Shown: positions 1 to 7,179, counted from the stretch's first letter. The stretch: DNA of 22,603 nucleotides from an uncultured Oscillospiraceae bacterium (GCA_959596515.1 CAUFXR010000037.1:1-22603); one strand, 5' to 3'. The notes: a model not told the origin generated them from the letters alone. A program made the numbers and translations.

Positions 1-259
1 TGATTTTAGAAACTTTTCCGGAAACGCTGGCATGGATGGGTGCTGACACGAATTTGTCGCTGTCGCCGATCAATTGGCCTACCTTGACCGAGTCCCCAAC
101 CTTCACCATAGGCGTGCAGGGCGCGCCGATATGCTGAGACATGGGGATGATCACCTGGTCTGGAGGCGGCATGACGACGGATTCCATCTGTGCAGTATGT
201 TTCCGATGGGGCACATGCGCGCCGCCGTGGGTTCGAAACGGATGCTTCGGGAACTGCAT
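1..259 (-). CDS. rnfC: RnfC, electron transport complex subunit C (N-terminus only)
   Basis: The reverse strand from 259 to the window edge encodes 86 residues beginning MQFPKHPFRTHGG, followed by HVPHRKHTAQME, MPPPDQVIIPMSQHIGAPC and a lipoyl/biotinyl-like segment (VKVGDSVKVGQLIGDSD, SAPIHASVSGKV). This is the characteristic N-terminus of RnfC, the peripheral iron-sulfur and NADH/flavin-binding subunit of the Rnf complex, which moves electrons between ferredoxin and NAD and couples this to ion transport. The ATG at 257-259 is preceded on the minus strand by a purine-rich AAGGAAGGAAGAG, a good Shine-Dalgarno. The gene lies 15 bp downstream of the Gx transporter stop, so the two are co-transcribed. 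The iron-sulfur cluster motifs fall outside the window. Family assignment is secure from the N-terminus alone; the remaining rnf genes presumably lie beyond the left edge. Confidence 0.93.
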   Translation of the reverse strand, partial: MQFPKHPFRTHGGAHVPHRKHTAQMESVVMPPPDQVIIPMSQHIGAPCTPMVKVGDSVKVGQLIGDSDKFVSAPIHASVSGKVSKI

Positions 260-274
260 TGATCTCTTCCTTCC

Positions 275-796
275 TTATAAACCTAGTCTTGTCACGTTTT
301 TCAATGCGGGCAATAATATTCTTAACGCCGAACCGGTGACAGAACCAGTCACCAGGGCGTAGAGAAGCAAAAAGGGAAGATAGGAAAGCACCGCCGAATT
401 GGTGAGAATCACGGCGACGCAGAGCTGAGCCAGATTATGGGTTACGGCGCCTAAAATACCGACGGCCAGAAGACTGACGGTATGTCTTTTCAGGCGGAAC
501 AAAAGTCCCATGACCAGCGTGCTGAGAACACCGCCGGCAAGGCTCATCAGCAGGGCGGTGACGCCCCTGGTCGCTCCGGCGAATAAAGCCTTGAGCAGGG
601 CGATTACCAAGGCGGGAACCAGACCAAAGGTACCCGCGGCAAACATGGTGACAATATTGGAAAGCCCTAGCTTTGCCCCGGGAGGCATCATGGGCAGTGG
701 GGGAATCAGATTTTCCAATGCGGAGAGCACAATCGCCAAAGCGCCCAGCATCGCCAGAATCGTGAGCCGGAGGGTTTTCTTTTTGATTTCCGCCAT
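275..796 (-). CDS. Gx transporter family membrane protein (heptaprenyl diphosphate synthase component I-like, rnf-associated)
   Basis: This 173-residue, very hydrophobic protein has about five membrane segments. After a short basic head (MAEIKKKTLR) come LTILAMLGALAIVLSALE, the motif PPLPMMPPGAKLGLSNIV, and repeated Ala/Gly/Leu helices (FGLVPALVIALLKALFAG, ALLMSLAGGVLSTLVMGLL). The PGAKLGLSNI motif is typical of the Gx transporter family, formerly labelled heptaprenyl diphosphate synthase component I. Members recur next to rnf genes and NusG-domain-II proteins in Clostridia, and the old prenyl-synthase name is probably misleading. What it transports is not known from sequence; a small-molecule or cofactor substrate for Rnf maturation is inference from context. 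The ATG at 794-796 has an excellent AAGGAGG upstream. It stops 15 bp before rnfC but is separated from the preceding operon gene by 576 bp of non-coding repeats. Confidence 0.85.
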   Translation of the reverse strand: MAEIKKKTLRLTILAMLGALAIVLSALENLIPPLPMMPPGAKLGLSNIVTMFAAGTFGLVPALVIALLKALFAGATRGVTALLMSLAGGVLSTLVMGLLFRLKRHTVSLLAVGILGAVTHNLAQLCVAVILTNSAVLSYLPFLLLYALVTGSVTGSALRILLPALKNVTRLGL

Positions 797-1014
797 GGCT
801 TTCCTCCTTATAGGCAGACCCGCTTCGGACGAAATATTGCTCCGATAAAGCGTTAATTCAATAAAGCGCCGGTCGCGTAAAAAGCGAATGAAACGGTCAA
901 TAACCGTTTTGATCTATGAGAAAACGCGTTGAGCAGGACAGAGAAGAAGTCTCAAATGGGAACTCAAAACACAGCGGGAGATCCTGGCTGTCTCGTTTTG
1001 GATCCCGTGCTCAA

Positions 1015-1067
1015 GCGAATCCTTTTCAAAGTCATTTTCCAGGAAAGTGACTTTGAAAAGGATTCGC
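1015..1067. repeat. Perfect 20-bp inverted repeat (53-bp palindrome)
   Basis: The arm GCGAATCCTTTTCAAAGTCA at 1015-1034 is exactly complementary to TGACTTTGAAAAGGATTCGC at 1048-1067. The 13-base centre (TTTTCCAGGAAAG) can itself pair, extending the stem by up to about five pairs with one G-T. No T-run follows on either strand, so it does not look like an ordinary intrinsic terminator. The centre shares TTCAAAG and TTCC/GGAA with the downstream tandem units, suggesting a common origin. Confidence 0.85.
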
Positions 1068-1149
1068 CTGCCAAAAGAAAAATTATGCCGTACAACGCTT
1101 CGCCGAAAAGCGCGGCGGGAAATCTGTCGATCAAAGAGTTTTCACAGTG

Positions 1150-1296
1150 GGAAGACTCCGAAGTCTCAAAATTCCATCTGGAAGCCTTATGATTTCAAAG
1201 TTCCAGTAGGAAGACGTCCTCGGTTTCAAATTTTGGCCGGAAGATGACAGCTTGAAAATTATAATTAAAAGATTTCCTAGTTTCAAGATCTTCTCA
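1150..1296. repeat. Degenerate ~30-bp tandem repeats (about five units)
   Basis: Units begin at 1150, 1180, 1209, 1239 and 1268, a spacing of 29-30 bp. The first four open with GGAAG, most carry a central TCAAA or TTGAAA, and the early ones close with TTCCA. A weaker unit may precede them from about 1117. Similarity is by eye and the units are diverged; a dot plot would decide. The TTCC...GGAA junctions between units form small palindromes. Confidence 0.55.
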
Positions 1297-1372
1297 GCAT
1301 GCGTTGAGAAAGAAACGCCACACCCCTGGTATTAAACCAGAAAAATTACTAAGTGACGTGATGATTAAAGGG

Positions 1373-1762
1373 TTAAAAACCTGTGTAAGCGTCAAACTCC
1401 TTTTCCGGACCGGTGACCTGGATGGTGACCTTTGCCGGGAGGCACACGGCACCCTGTCCGCTTTTGGAAAGCTTGCCCGTGCGGACGCAGACCTGATCAG
1501 GACAGGAAGCCTCCTGAAAATAGATTTCACCTTTTTCTACGTGGATCACTAAGGGATATTCTCCGTCGATACCAATATCATAGGGCTTTTCCACCTGGGT
1601 CAAATCAATGGAATAAAGTTCCCGTCCGTCCTGAGAGATGACCGCCGCCGTGCCCTGTTCTCTGGGCCAAAGAAATAAAACGGCGGCAACCGCCCCGATC
1701 AGAAGGATCAAAAGCAAATCTTTTTTTTGAAACCATTTTCGGTTTTCCACTGGCTGTCCCAT
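1373..1762 (-). CDS. NusG domain II-containing protein (rnf-associated, membrane-anchored)
   Basis: The 129-residue product has a basic head (MGQPVENRKWFQKKD), one membrane helix (LLLILLIGAVAAVLFLWP) and an extracytoplasmic domain. That domain includes DGRELYSIDLTQVEKPY, EYPLVIHVEKGEIYFQEASCPDQVCVRTGKLSKSGQGAVCLPAKVTIQV, given here in short as the ASCPDQVC...GAVCLP core. This matches the NusG-domain-II (KOW-less, beta-barrel) family found beside ApbE and Rnf genes in Clostridia. Two Cys in SCPDQVC and one in VCLP could form a disulfide or bind a metal or cofactor; that is inference. Its ATG at 1760-1762 overlaps the apbE stop by one base (TAATG), so translation is coupled. Its function is unknown, but context points to Rnf assembly or flavin loading outside the membrane. 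Confidence 0.85.
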   Translation of the reverse strand: MGQPVENRKWFQKKDLLLILLIGAVAAVLFLWPREQGTAAVISQDGRELYSIDLTQVEKPYDIGIDGEYPLVIHVEKGEIYFQEASCPDQVCVRTGKLSKSGQGAVCLPAKVTIQVTGPEKEFDAYTGF

Positions 1763-2838
1763 TATTGTAATTCCTTTAAAGTATAATCCTCGCCGGATAG
1801 AGTAAAGCGGTCTTTAAGGCCGTCGGTGATATAGACCTCTTTGTCCCGGGTGATAAAGATCGCTTGGGCGTCGTAATGCTCCAAAACCGAAAGACTGTCT
1901 TTTAACCCAAGCACAAAGCAGGCGGTGGAAAGCAGGTCGGAAAGCACACCGCTTTGCGCCACGACTGAAACCGACAGCAAGTCGTTTTCCACTGGATAGC
2001 CGGTGGAGGGATTCAAAATGTGGTGATAAAGAACACCATCCTGCTCAAAATATTTTTCATAGACGCCGCTGGTGGAGACAAACCCTTCGGAGAGTTCCAA
2101 TACTCCCATGCCGGCGTCGCTGTCGTCGATACTTTTATCTGGATCCCGTACGGAAATACGCCAGTTTTCCTGGGTGAGTCTCCGGCCCATCACACCGATA
2201 CTTCCTCCTACGGCGATCACGGCGTTGTTCACTCCCGCGTCGCGGTAGGCTTGCAGGGCGACGTCGCAGGCGGCGCCTTTTCCGGCGGCTCCCAAATCTA
2301 CGGCCTCCAGCTCCTTTGCGAGCTGTGCGGTGGAATTGGTCTCATCTAAAATCAAATCCAGATAGTTTACATAAGGAAGAAACGAGTCAATGCTTTCCTG
2401 AGAAGGTACCTGTTGATTGTCACCGCCGAAATCCCATAAGGAAGAAAGGGGATAAATGGTCGGATCAAAGGCCCCATCGGTCATCTTCGCCACATCCAGA
2501 CTGGTCTGAAGAATGGAAAAGGTATCCTTGGAAATCTCCACAGGGTCTCCGCCAGCCTGCTCATTGAGCTTTTGGATATCTGAACCGTCTATTCGCCAAG
2601 AGATTTCGTTTTCCAGATTGGAAATAGCGGTAGCGGCGGCGGAAGCACCAGCTTGGCCGTTTTTGCCGTACACTGTTTGCTGCACATAGGTTCCCATGGC
2701 GTAATTGGTCACCTCATAGGGGGTGGATTCTCCAGCGTATCCGGTGTAAAGCCAGATGACAAAGCCTACCACGACGACCAAAAGCGCCAACAGGACAAGA
2801 TGTAGTTTTAGGGAATGCTTACCTGTAGAAATTTTCAC
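1762..2838 (-). CDS. apbE: FAD:protein FMN transferase, ApbE family
   Basis: ApbE uses FAD to attach FMN covalently to a Thr or Ser of target proteins; its targets in the Rnf complex are RnfG and RnfD, which work outside the membrane. The 358-residue protein has an N-terminal anchor (LHLVLLALLVVVVGFVIWLY) without a lipobox Cys, then YAMGTYVQQTVYG, DLGAAGKGAACDVA, NAVIAVGGSIGVMG, FVSTSGVYEKYF, YHHILNPSTGYPVE and LSDLLSTACFVLG, all hallmark ApbE segments. Length is typical. The start is GTG at 2836-2838 with AGGAG eight or so bases upstream. It heads the operon behind a strong promoter at 2887-2915 and its stop overlaps the next start. Its place at the head of an rnf operon fits flavinylation of Rnf subunits. 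Confidence 0.95.
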   Translation of the reverse strand: MKISTGKHSLKLHLVLLALLVVVVGFVIWLYTGYAGESTPYEVTNYAMGTYVQQTVYGKNGQAGASAAATAISNLENEISWRIDGSDIQKLNEQAGGDPVEISKDTFSILQTSLDVAKMTDGAFDPTIYPLSSLWDFGGDNQQVPSQESIDSFLPYVNYLDLILDETNSTAQLAKELEAVDLGAAGKGAACDVALQAYRDAGVNNAVIAVGGSIGVMGRRLTQENWRISVRDPDKSIDDSDAGMGVLELSEGFVSTSGVYEKYFEQDGVLYHHILNPSTGYPVENDLLSVSVVAQSGVLSDLLSTACFVLGLKDSLSVLEHYDAQAIFITRDKEVYITDGLKDRFTLSGEDYTLKELQ

Positions 2839-2886
2839 AAAAGGCTCTCCTATTCCAAAGGTCAGAAATTACGATCATAGATTATA

Positions 2887-2915
2887 ATTTTATCATTTTT
2901 TTCGGCGGCTTTCAA
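2887..2915 (-). promoter_or_regulatory. Predicted sigma-A promoter of the apbE-rnf operon
   Basis: On the minus strand TTGAAA (2910-2915) is followed after exactly 17 bp by TAAAAT (2887-2892). The -10 is preceded by TG plus one base, making it an extended -10. It lies about 50 bp before the apbE GTG start and nothing better is seen in the gap. Confidence 0.75.
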
Positions 2916-2992
2916 CAAAAAGTATAGAAAAACACAGATTTCCAGCGAATTAAAGTTAGCAAAAGAGTAAATTGTATTTAAACTGTCCCGGA

Positions 2993-3021
2993 TTGCAACC
3001 CGGAAAGCCAGGTAGTATAAT
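2993..3021 (+). promoter_or_regulatory. Predicted sigma-A promoter of the adh-lrgAB operon
   Basis: TTGCAA at 2993-2998 and a perfect TATAAT at 3016-3021 are separated by 17 bp. The ATG of the dehydrogenase lies about 55 bp downstream behind an AAGGA Shine-Dalgarno. A small CCCGG...CCGGG inverted repeat (around 2986-3004) overlaps the -35 and could be an operator. Confidence 0.75.
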
Positions 3022-3084
3022 ATGAAGCGGAAGAAACAAACGTGAGACGCTGAGGCTGAAACACGAAGAAAGAAGGAACGTTTT

Positions 3085-4188
3085 ATGAATTTTGATTTTT
3101 ATATGCCGGTAAAGGTGGTCAGCGGAAAAACCGCCCTGGCGGACAGCGCTGCTCAGCTGAAAAAGCTGGGGGATTCCTGTATCGTGGTGACAGGCAAGCA
3201 TTCCGCGAAGGCAAGCGGCGCCCTTGATGATCTGATGGAAGTGCTACGGCAGGAAGAAATTTCTAATATCATTTATGATAATATTACGGAAAATCCGTTG
3301 CTCGCATCCTGCGAGGAGGCAGCGGATTTAGCGGTAAAACAAAAGTCCAGATTCGTGGTGGGAATCGGAGGAGGCTCTCCGCTGGATGCGGCGAAAGCCA
3401 TAGCGGCGCTGGCGGCGAATCCGGGAATCGACCGGGAAAGCTTTTTCAAAAGAGCTTGGAAAAACCCGCCGCTGCCTATCGTGCTGATCGGCACCACCTC
3501 TGGCACCGGCAGTGAGGTCAGCCCTACCTCTGTGCTGACAGTGGATGGTGTGAAAAAATCTGTTTCCGGCCCGGAGCTTTACGCGTCGCTCGCAATTGCC
3601 AACCCGGCGTATACTGGTACCATGTCTTATAACACCACGGTTTCCACAGGACTGGACGCTTTCTGCCACGCGGTGGAGGGATATTTTTCTCCCGTCTGTG
3701 ACGATATCACCGGTTATTTAGCGGAAAAGGCCATGCCAATGATCTATCGGGGACTAAAAATGATGAAACCAGAGATGGAAATGACACCTGCGTTTCGGGA
3801 GCAGATGTATTATGGCTCCCTTTGGGCGGGTTTGGTGCTGAACGCCCATGGGACCTCGTTTCCCCATCCTTACGGCTATGTGCTGACAGAAAACCATGGC
3901 GTTCCCCACGGAAAAGCTTGTGCGGTGTTTCTGCCGGCTCTTCTGCTGCACTGCGCCCAATACGCGCCCCAAAAGATGGAGCGCTTTTTGCGTTTTTTGG
4001 ATACGGATCTTCCATCGGTAAACCGGCTGTTGGATTCTTTAAGCGGGGTAGAAAAGATCTCTATGACGAGGGAAGAGATCCAATCTTACCGCAAACGGTT
4101 TACCGGTCTGAAGCATTATGCCAATACGCCGGGAACCTATTCCGAAGAGCAGGGACTTCGGTTATTTGAAACCCTGTTTTTGAAATAA
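3085..4188 (+). CDS. Iron-containing alcohol dehydrogenase
   Basis: The 367-residue protein belongs to the group III (iron-dependent) alcohol dehydrogenases, which interconvert alcohols and aldehydes or ketones with NAD(P)H. The N-terminal Rossmann half contains VVGIGGGSPLDAAKAIAAL (cofactor loop) and IGTTSGTGSEVSPTSVLT. The C-terminal helical half carries the metal ligands in GLDAFCHAVEGY (Asp and His), LNAHGTSFPHPYGY and GVPHGKACAVFLP. Length is near the family norm of about 380. The ATG follows AAGGA with a suitable gap. It has its own strong promoter, and the lrgA-like gene starts 28 bp after its stop, so the three genes form one operon. The substrate cannot be read from sequence; butanol, propanediol or aldehyde detoxification roles are all possible. 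Confidence 0.93.
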   Translation: MNFDFYMPVKVVSGKTALADSAAQLKKLGDSCIVVTGKHSAKASGALDDLMEVLRQEEISNIIYDNITENPLLASCEEAADLAVKQKSRFVVGIGGGSPLDAAKAIAALAANPGIDRESFFKRAWKNPPLPIVLIGTTSGTGSEVSPTSVLTVDGVKKSVSGPELYASLAIANPAYTGTMSYNTTVSTGLDAFCHAVEGYFSPVCDDITGYLAEKAMPMIYRGLKMMKPEMEMTPAFREQMYYGSLWAGLVLNAHGTSFPHPYGYVLTENHGVPHGKACAVFLPALLLHCAQYAPQKMERFLRFLDTDLPSVNRLLDSLSGVEKISMTREEIQSYRKRFTGLKHYANTPGTYSEEQGLRLFETLFLK

Positions 4189-4216
4189 GCGCGAAGCGTT
4201 CTCAGGAGTAGAAAAT

Positions 4217-4588
4217 ATGAAAGTGATCCTGCAAATTGGCATTGTGTTCGGCGTCTGCCTGATCGGCGAAGCAATTGCCTCTTTTCTTCCGTTTTCCTTT
4301 CCCGCCTCAGTAATCAGCATGATATTATTGTTCTTGCTGCTGTGCCTTAAAGTGCTGAAGATCGACCATATCCGCCAAAAAGCGGATTTTCTGCTTCAGA
4401 ATATGGCTTTTTTCTTTATCCCGGCGGGAGTAGGCATTTTAGAGCAGTTTGAGTTTGTCAAAGACAGCGTGTGGCAGCTTCTTCTGATTTGCTTTGTGAC
4501 CACCCTCATCACTTTTGGGGTCACAGCGGTCACCGTGCGGTTCGGTGTTTGGCTGCAGGCGAAATTGACCAGCAAGGAGGATTCGTGA
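4217..4588 (+). CDS. lrgA: CidA/LrgA family membrane protein
   Basis: The product is 123 residues with four hydrophobic segments, beginning MKVILQIGIVFGVCLIGEAI and including FPASVISMILLFLLLCLKVL and FFFIPAGVGILEQFEFV. The FPASVI...LLLLL and FIPAGVGI motifs are those of the CidA/LrgA holin-like family. Together with LrgB-type partners these proteins affect murein hydrolase activity and, in several Firmicutes, pyruvate or small-acid transport. AGGAG precedes the ATG by eight bases. Its stop TGA overlaps the ATG of the lrgB-like gene by one base, and the AAGGAGG for that gene lies inside this one, so the two are translationally coupled. LrgA versus CidA cannot be told apart here; the symbol is a family label. 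Confidence 0.88.
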   Translation: MKVILQIGIVFGVCLIGEAIASFLPFSFPASVISMILLFLLLCLKVLKIDHIRQKADFLLQNMAFFFIPAGVGILEQFEFVKDSVWQLLLICFVTTLITFGVTAVTVRFGVWLQAKLTSKEDS

Positions 4589-5268
4589 TGGAGGCTGTCA
4601 CCAGTTCACCTTTATTCGGTATCGTTCTGAGCATCCTCGCCTACGCTGTGGGGGTTTGGCTGAATCGAAAGGCAAAAACACCCCTGGTCAATCCGCTGCT
4701 GGTAGCGATTATTTTGGTGGTCCTGGTATTGCTGGCGTTTCATATCCCTTTGGAGCATTACCAGGCCGGCGGAGATTTTATCGCCCTGTTTCTCGCCCCC
4801 GCTACCGCCTCTCTGGCCTTGTCCGTTTATCGGCAGCGGGAGATCCTGAAAAAGAATTTGTTTCCCGTGCTTCTGGGCTGCGCCGCCGGCTCTATTACTT
4901 CTATGCTCAGCGTTTACGGGTTATGCCACCTCTTTGGGCTGGACGAAAAGCTGACAGCCTCTATGTTGCCCAAGTCAGTCACGACACCTATCGCGATGGA
5001 GATTTCCAAGCAGCATGGCGGAATCATCCCGGTAACGGTAGCCGCCGTGATTATCACCGGGATCCTGGGATCCATGCTGGCCCCGCTACTGATTAAAGTG
5101 TTCCGGATAAAAAACCCGGTGGCCGCGGGGGTGGCCATTGGAACCGCCAGCCATGCGGTGGGGACCAGCAAAGCGGTGGAAATTGGGGAGACAGAAGGCG
5201 CCATGAGCGGTATCGCCATTGGAATCTCCGGTGTTTTTACAGTACTGCTGGCAATGCTGTTGCCTTGA
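4588..5268 (+). CDS. lrgB: LrgB/CidB family membrane protein
   Basis: The 226-residue membrane protein has about six to seven hydrophobic segments, with the LrgB hallmarks TPLVNPLLVAIILVVLVLL, LAPATASLALSVYRQ, LLGCAAGSITSM, SMLPKSVTTPIAMEIS and GVAIGTASHAVGTSKAVEIG. The start is ATG 4588-4590, one base overlapping the upstream stop and seven bases after AAGGAGG (4574-4580); longer readings of this frame run back into lrgA and should be ignored. LrgB acts with LrgA in the cytoplasmic membrane, in control of autolysis or in export/import of small carboxylates such as pyruvate. It ends four bases before the convergent glycosylase stop, with no room for a private terminator. Confidence 0.92.
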   Translation: MEAVTSSPLFGIVLSILAYAVGVWLNRKAKTPLVNPLLVAIILVVLVLLAFHIPLEHYQAGGDFIALFLAPATASLALSVYRQREILKKNLFPVLLGCAAGSITSMLSVYGLCHLFGLDEKLTASMLPKSVTTPIAMEISKQHGGIIPVTVAAVIITGILGSMLAPLLIKVFRIKNPVAAGVAIGTASHAVGTSKAVEIGETEGAMSGIAIGISGVFTVLLAMLLP

Positions 5269-5272
5269 TTTT

Positions 5273-6151
5273 CTACCGGAAAAGCTCCGGATGAAGTCGG
5301 CTGTAATGAAAAATATATTGCTGGGCAATGCCGGCGTAGGGACCGAAATCCTGAACGCGCTTTTCCGGGAAAAGTTTGGACATAGCCCGTTTCATCCAAA
5401 CATCCATGGGGAACGCCTCCAAACGGTGAAAGCCATAGAGCAACACGCATTCCGCCACCTTGGGGCCGACGCCTTTTATCCGCATTAGCTCCGCCTTGGC
5501 TTCGGGCATGGGCAGAGCTTTTATCCTTTTTAGGTCGATCTCTCCGCCGGCCACCTTTCGCGCGGCGTCTAACAGGTAGGCGGCCCGCCAGCCTGCGCGG
5601 AGAGGTGTCAGGTCCTCCTCCCGTCGGCAAGCCAGCATTTCCGCTGTGGGAAAACAGTCTGCGCCGCCGGTTTCCTGCTCAAAAAGCAGACAGAGCCTGG
5701 AGATAATTCCTTTAATTCGGGGGATGTTGTTGTTCTGGGAAATGATAAAGGAGCACAGTGTCTCAAAAGGTTCCTGGTTCAAAATACGAATCCCCGGTGC
5801 GAAGGCTGCCGCTTCTTTCAAAATCGGATCTTTTTTTGCCAAAGCCCTTCTGATTTTGCTATAATCAAAATCAAGGTCGAAATAGGAGCGCCACAAACGC
5901 TGAAAATTTTCTTCCGTCTCTCCTTGAAGCAGGAAACCTCTTTCATCCATGGAAACGGTCAAAGATTTTCCAAAGGCGAAGCCCTGGTAGGCGCCGGATT
6001 CCAGCCTCCGCCAGCGAAAGCACTGGCCGCAGTCGAGAGTTTCCGCCAGGGAAAAATCGGTGATCCCGGTGACCAGTAGCCCATCGGGCGTTTGTTGACA
6101 GTTCAAAAAGAATCCATCCTTTCCACAGCGTCTTTTGAGAGGGAAGGCCAT
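5273..6151 (-). CDS. ogg: Ogg-type 8-oxoguanine DNA glycosylase / AP lyase
   Basis: The protein resembles OGG1: an N-terminal domain (LLVTGITDFSLAETLDCGQCFRW), the NNN loop (FIISQNNNIPRIKGIISRL), the helix-hairpin-helix IKGVGPKVAECVLLYGF with the Lys expected to attack the base, and the catalytic Asp in AFPMDVWMKRAM. It removes oxidised guanine from DNA and nicks the abasic site. The start is uncertain. The frame is open back to a GTG at 6313, but that extra N-terminus has no ribosome binding site and no family similarity. ATG 6149-6151 is used here; TTG at 6104-6106 is the only candidate with an AAAGGA nearby (10 bases) and gives the shortest, most family-like N-terminus. It is convergent with lrgB, with a four-base gap. 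Confidence 0.85.
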   Translation of the reverse strand: MAFPLKRRCGKDGFFLNCQQTPDGLLVTGITDFSLAETLDCGQCFRWRRLESGAYQGFAFGKSLTVSMDERGFLLQGETEENFQRLWRSYFDLDFDYSKIRRALAKKDPILKEAAAFAPGIRILNQEPFETLCSFIISQNNNIPRIKGIISRLCLLFEQETGGADCFPTAEMLACRREEDLTPLRAGWRAAYLLDAARKVAGGEIDLKRIKALPMPEAKAELMRIKGVGPKVAECVLLYGFHRLEAFPMDVWMKRAMSKLFPEKRVQDFGPYAGIAQQYIFHYSRLHPELFR

Positions 6152-6346
6152 TTTATAGTGTGTCAGACGTCGGTTGCAGCTGATGACTGGAATCCGCACA
6201 GCCCAGCGCTTCAGAAGGAATAGCTTCCGCGGCTGATGGGTTTCAGTTTCCGCGTCGCTGCCGGGAAGGGCCCGGCAAATGCCATCCTCACACTTGTCGA
6301 CAAAAAATTTCACGATATGGCAAAATATACGGTAATACTAAATTTC

Positions 6347-6352
6347 ATTATA
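6347..6352 (-). promoter_or_regulatory. Possible -10 box for the ogg gene
   Basis: The minus strand reads TATAAT here, a perfect -10 hexamer, but the -35 position 17 bp upstream is poor. A transcript starting from it would begin about 30 bases before the GTG at 6313 and nearly 190 bases before the preferred ATG. Confidence 0.3.
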
Positions 6353-6413
6353 CAATAAATTTCTGATCGGCGCTACGGAACCTGGTCAGGAAAATAAAAC
6401 CGGAGGAATTTAT

Positions 6414-7106
6414 ATGAGAGAAGACATTTGCACCATACCGATCAGCGAGGTGTTCGAGCCGAGAGACGGATGCCCGATCTGCCGCATGCGGGATACCCTG
6501 GAAAACCGGGTCACCGAGTATATCACCGGCGCGGCTATGATGGAGCCGGATATCCGGGAAGTGACCAATGTTCAGGGATTCTGCTATCCCCATTTTTCCA
6601 TGATGCTGAAAAAGGGAAGCCGGCTGTCCAACGCCTTGATCCTGGAGAGCCACTTAAAAGAGATTGAAAAATCCGTGCTTCGTTTGGACCGCCGGGGGAC
6701 TCCCGGGAAAAAGGAAGTGGAGGCCGCGAAAAAGCTGACGGAGAGCTGTTTTGTCTGCGAGCAGATTCAGTGGGCCATGGTGCGGATGTTTGATACCGTT
6801 TATCGGCTTTGGGTCAAGGAAGAGGAGTTTCGGGAGCTGTTTTCCCAGCAGCCCTATTTGTGTCTGCCCCATTATACCGCTTTGATGGAGGGTGCGCAGA
6901 AGGGTGTTGGTAAGAAAAACTACGAAGCGTTCGCACAGGCTTCCACTAATTTGGTGAAAAACTATCTGGAGATCCTTCAAAAGGATGTCACCCATTTCTG
7001 TTCCATGTTCGACTACCGTAACAATGGCGGGGATTTTGGGAATTCTAAGGATTCCATTGAACGTTCCATTCAATTTTTGACCTCCAGAATTCCAGAAGGA
7101 CAGTAA
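6414..7106 (+). CDS. DUF6062 family protein with two Cys/His modules
   Basis: This 230-residue soluble protein starts MREDICTIPISEVFEPRDGCPIC and matches DUF6062, a clostridial family of unknown function. It shows two similar metal-binding-like modules: C20-x2-C23 then C57-x2-H60 (CYPH), and C112-x2-C115 then C150-x2-H153 (CLPH). Spacing between the pairs is 33 and 34 residues. This suggests an internal duplication with two zinc or iron-sulfur sites; the ligand is inference. No membrane segment or signal peptide is present. CGGAGG lies seven bases before the ATG. It stands alone: the gene before it is divergent and a 408-bp gap follows. Confidence 0.82.
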   Translation: MREDICTIPISEVFEPRDGCPICRMRDTLENRVTEYITGAAMMEPDIREVTNVQGFCYPHFSMMLKKGSRLSNALILESHLKEIEKSVLRLDRRGTPGKKEVEAAKKLTESCFVCEQIQWAMVRMFDTVYRLWVKEEEFRELFSQQPYLCLPHYTALMEGAQKGVGKKNYEAFAQASTNLVKNYLEILQKDVTHFCSMFDYRNNGGDFGNSKDSIERSIQFLTSRIPEGQ

Positions 7107-7154
7107 TCCGCTTTTTCATGGTTGCGAGTTTTTGTTGCCTTACAAATTGTCAAC

Positions 7155-7179
7155 TTTTTGTGAAATATTTTCACAAAAA
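7155..7179. promoter_or_regulatory. Perfect 11-bp palindrome, possible operator
   Basis: TTTTTGTGAAA (7155-7165), TAT, then TTTCACAAAAA (7169-7179) is perfectly symmetric. It resembles TTGTGAA/TTCACAA operators such as those of Rex or CRP-like regulators, but the spacing between half-sites is five bases rather than the four of the Rex consensus. No T-run follows, so it is not a terminator. Confidence 0.5.

Larger units (their letters stand above)
797..1372. other. Gene-free 576-bp insert inside the rnf operon
   Basis: No convincing gene lies between the NusG-II protein stop and the Gx transporter start. The plus-strand frame 929-1192 opens with TTG without a ribosome binding site and resembles nothing recognised. 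The segment holds a perfect 20-bp inverted repeat (1015-1067) and at least five degenerate units of about 30 bp (1150-1296), listed separately. The flanking genes run the same way and other joints in this operon are 15 bp or less, so the insert is atypical. No sigma-A promoter was convincing on the minus strand here: a TTGACC hexamer at about 894-899 lacks a good -10 partner. Confidence 0.7.

Noticed and set aside
929..1192. 87-codon plus-strand frame in the rnf-operon insert
   Set aside because: TTG start with no ribosome binding site; its internal symmetry comes from the palindrome, not from coding.
1117..1296. CRISPR array
   Set aside because: Units differ throughout; there are no conserved repeats alternating with unique spacers and no cas genes.
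4914..5630. Minus-strand frame spanning lrgB and the glycosylase
   Set aside because: Overlaps two well supported genes and has no family resemblance.
7157..7177. Canonical Rex operator
   Set aside because: Half-sites match TTGTGAA/TTCACAA but the spacer is five bases instead of four.
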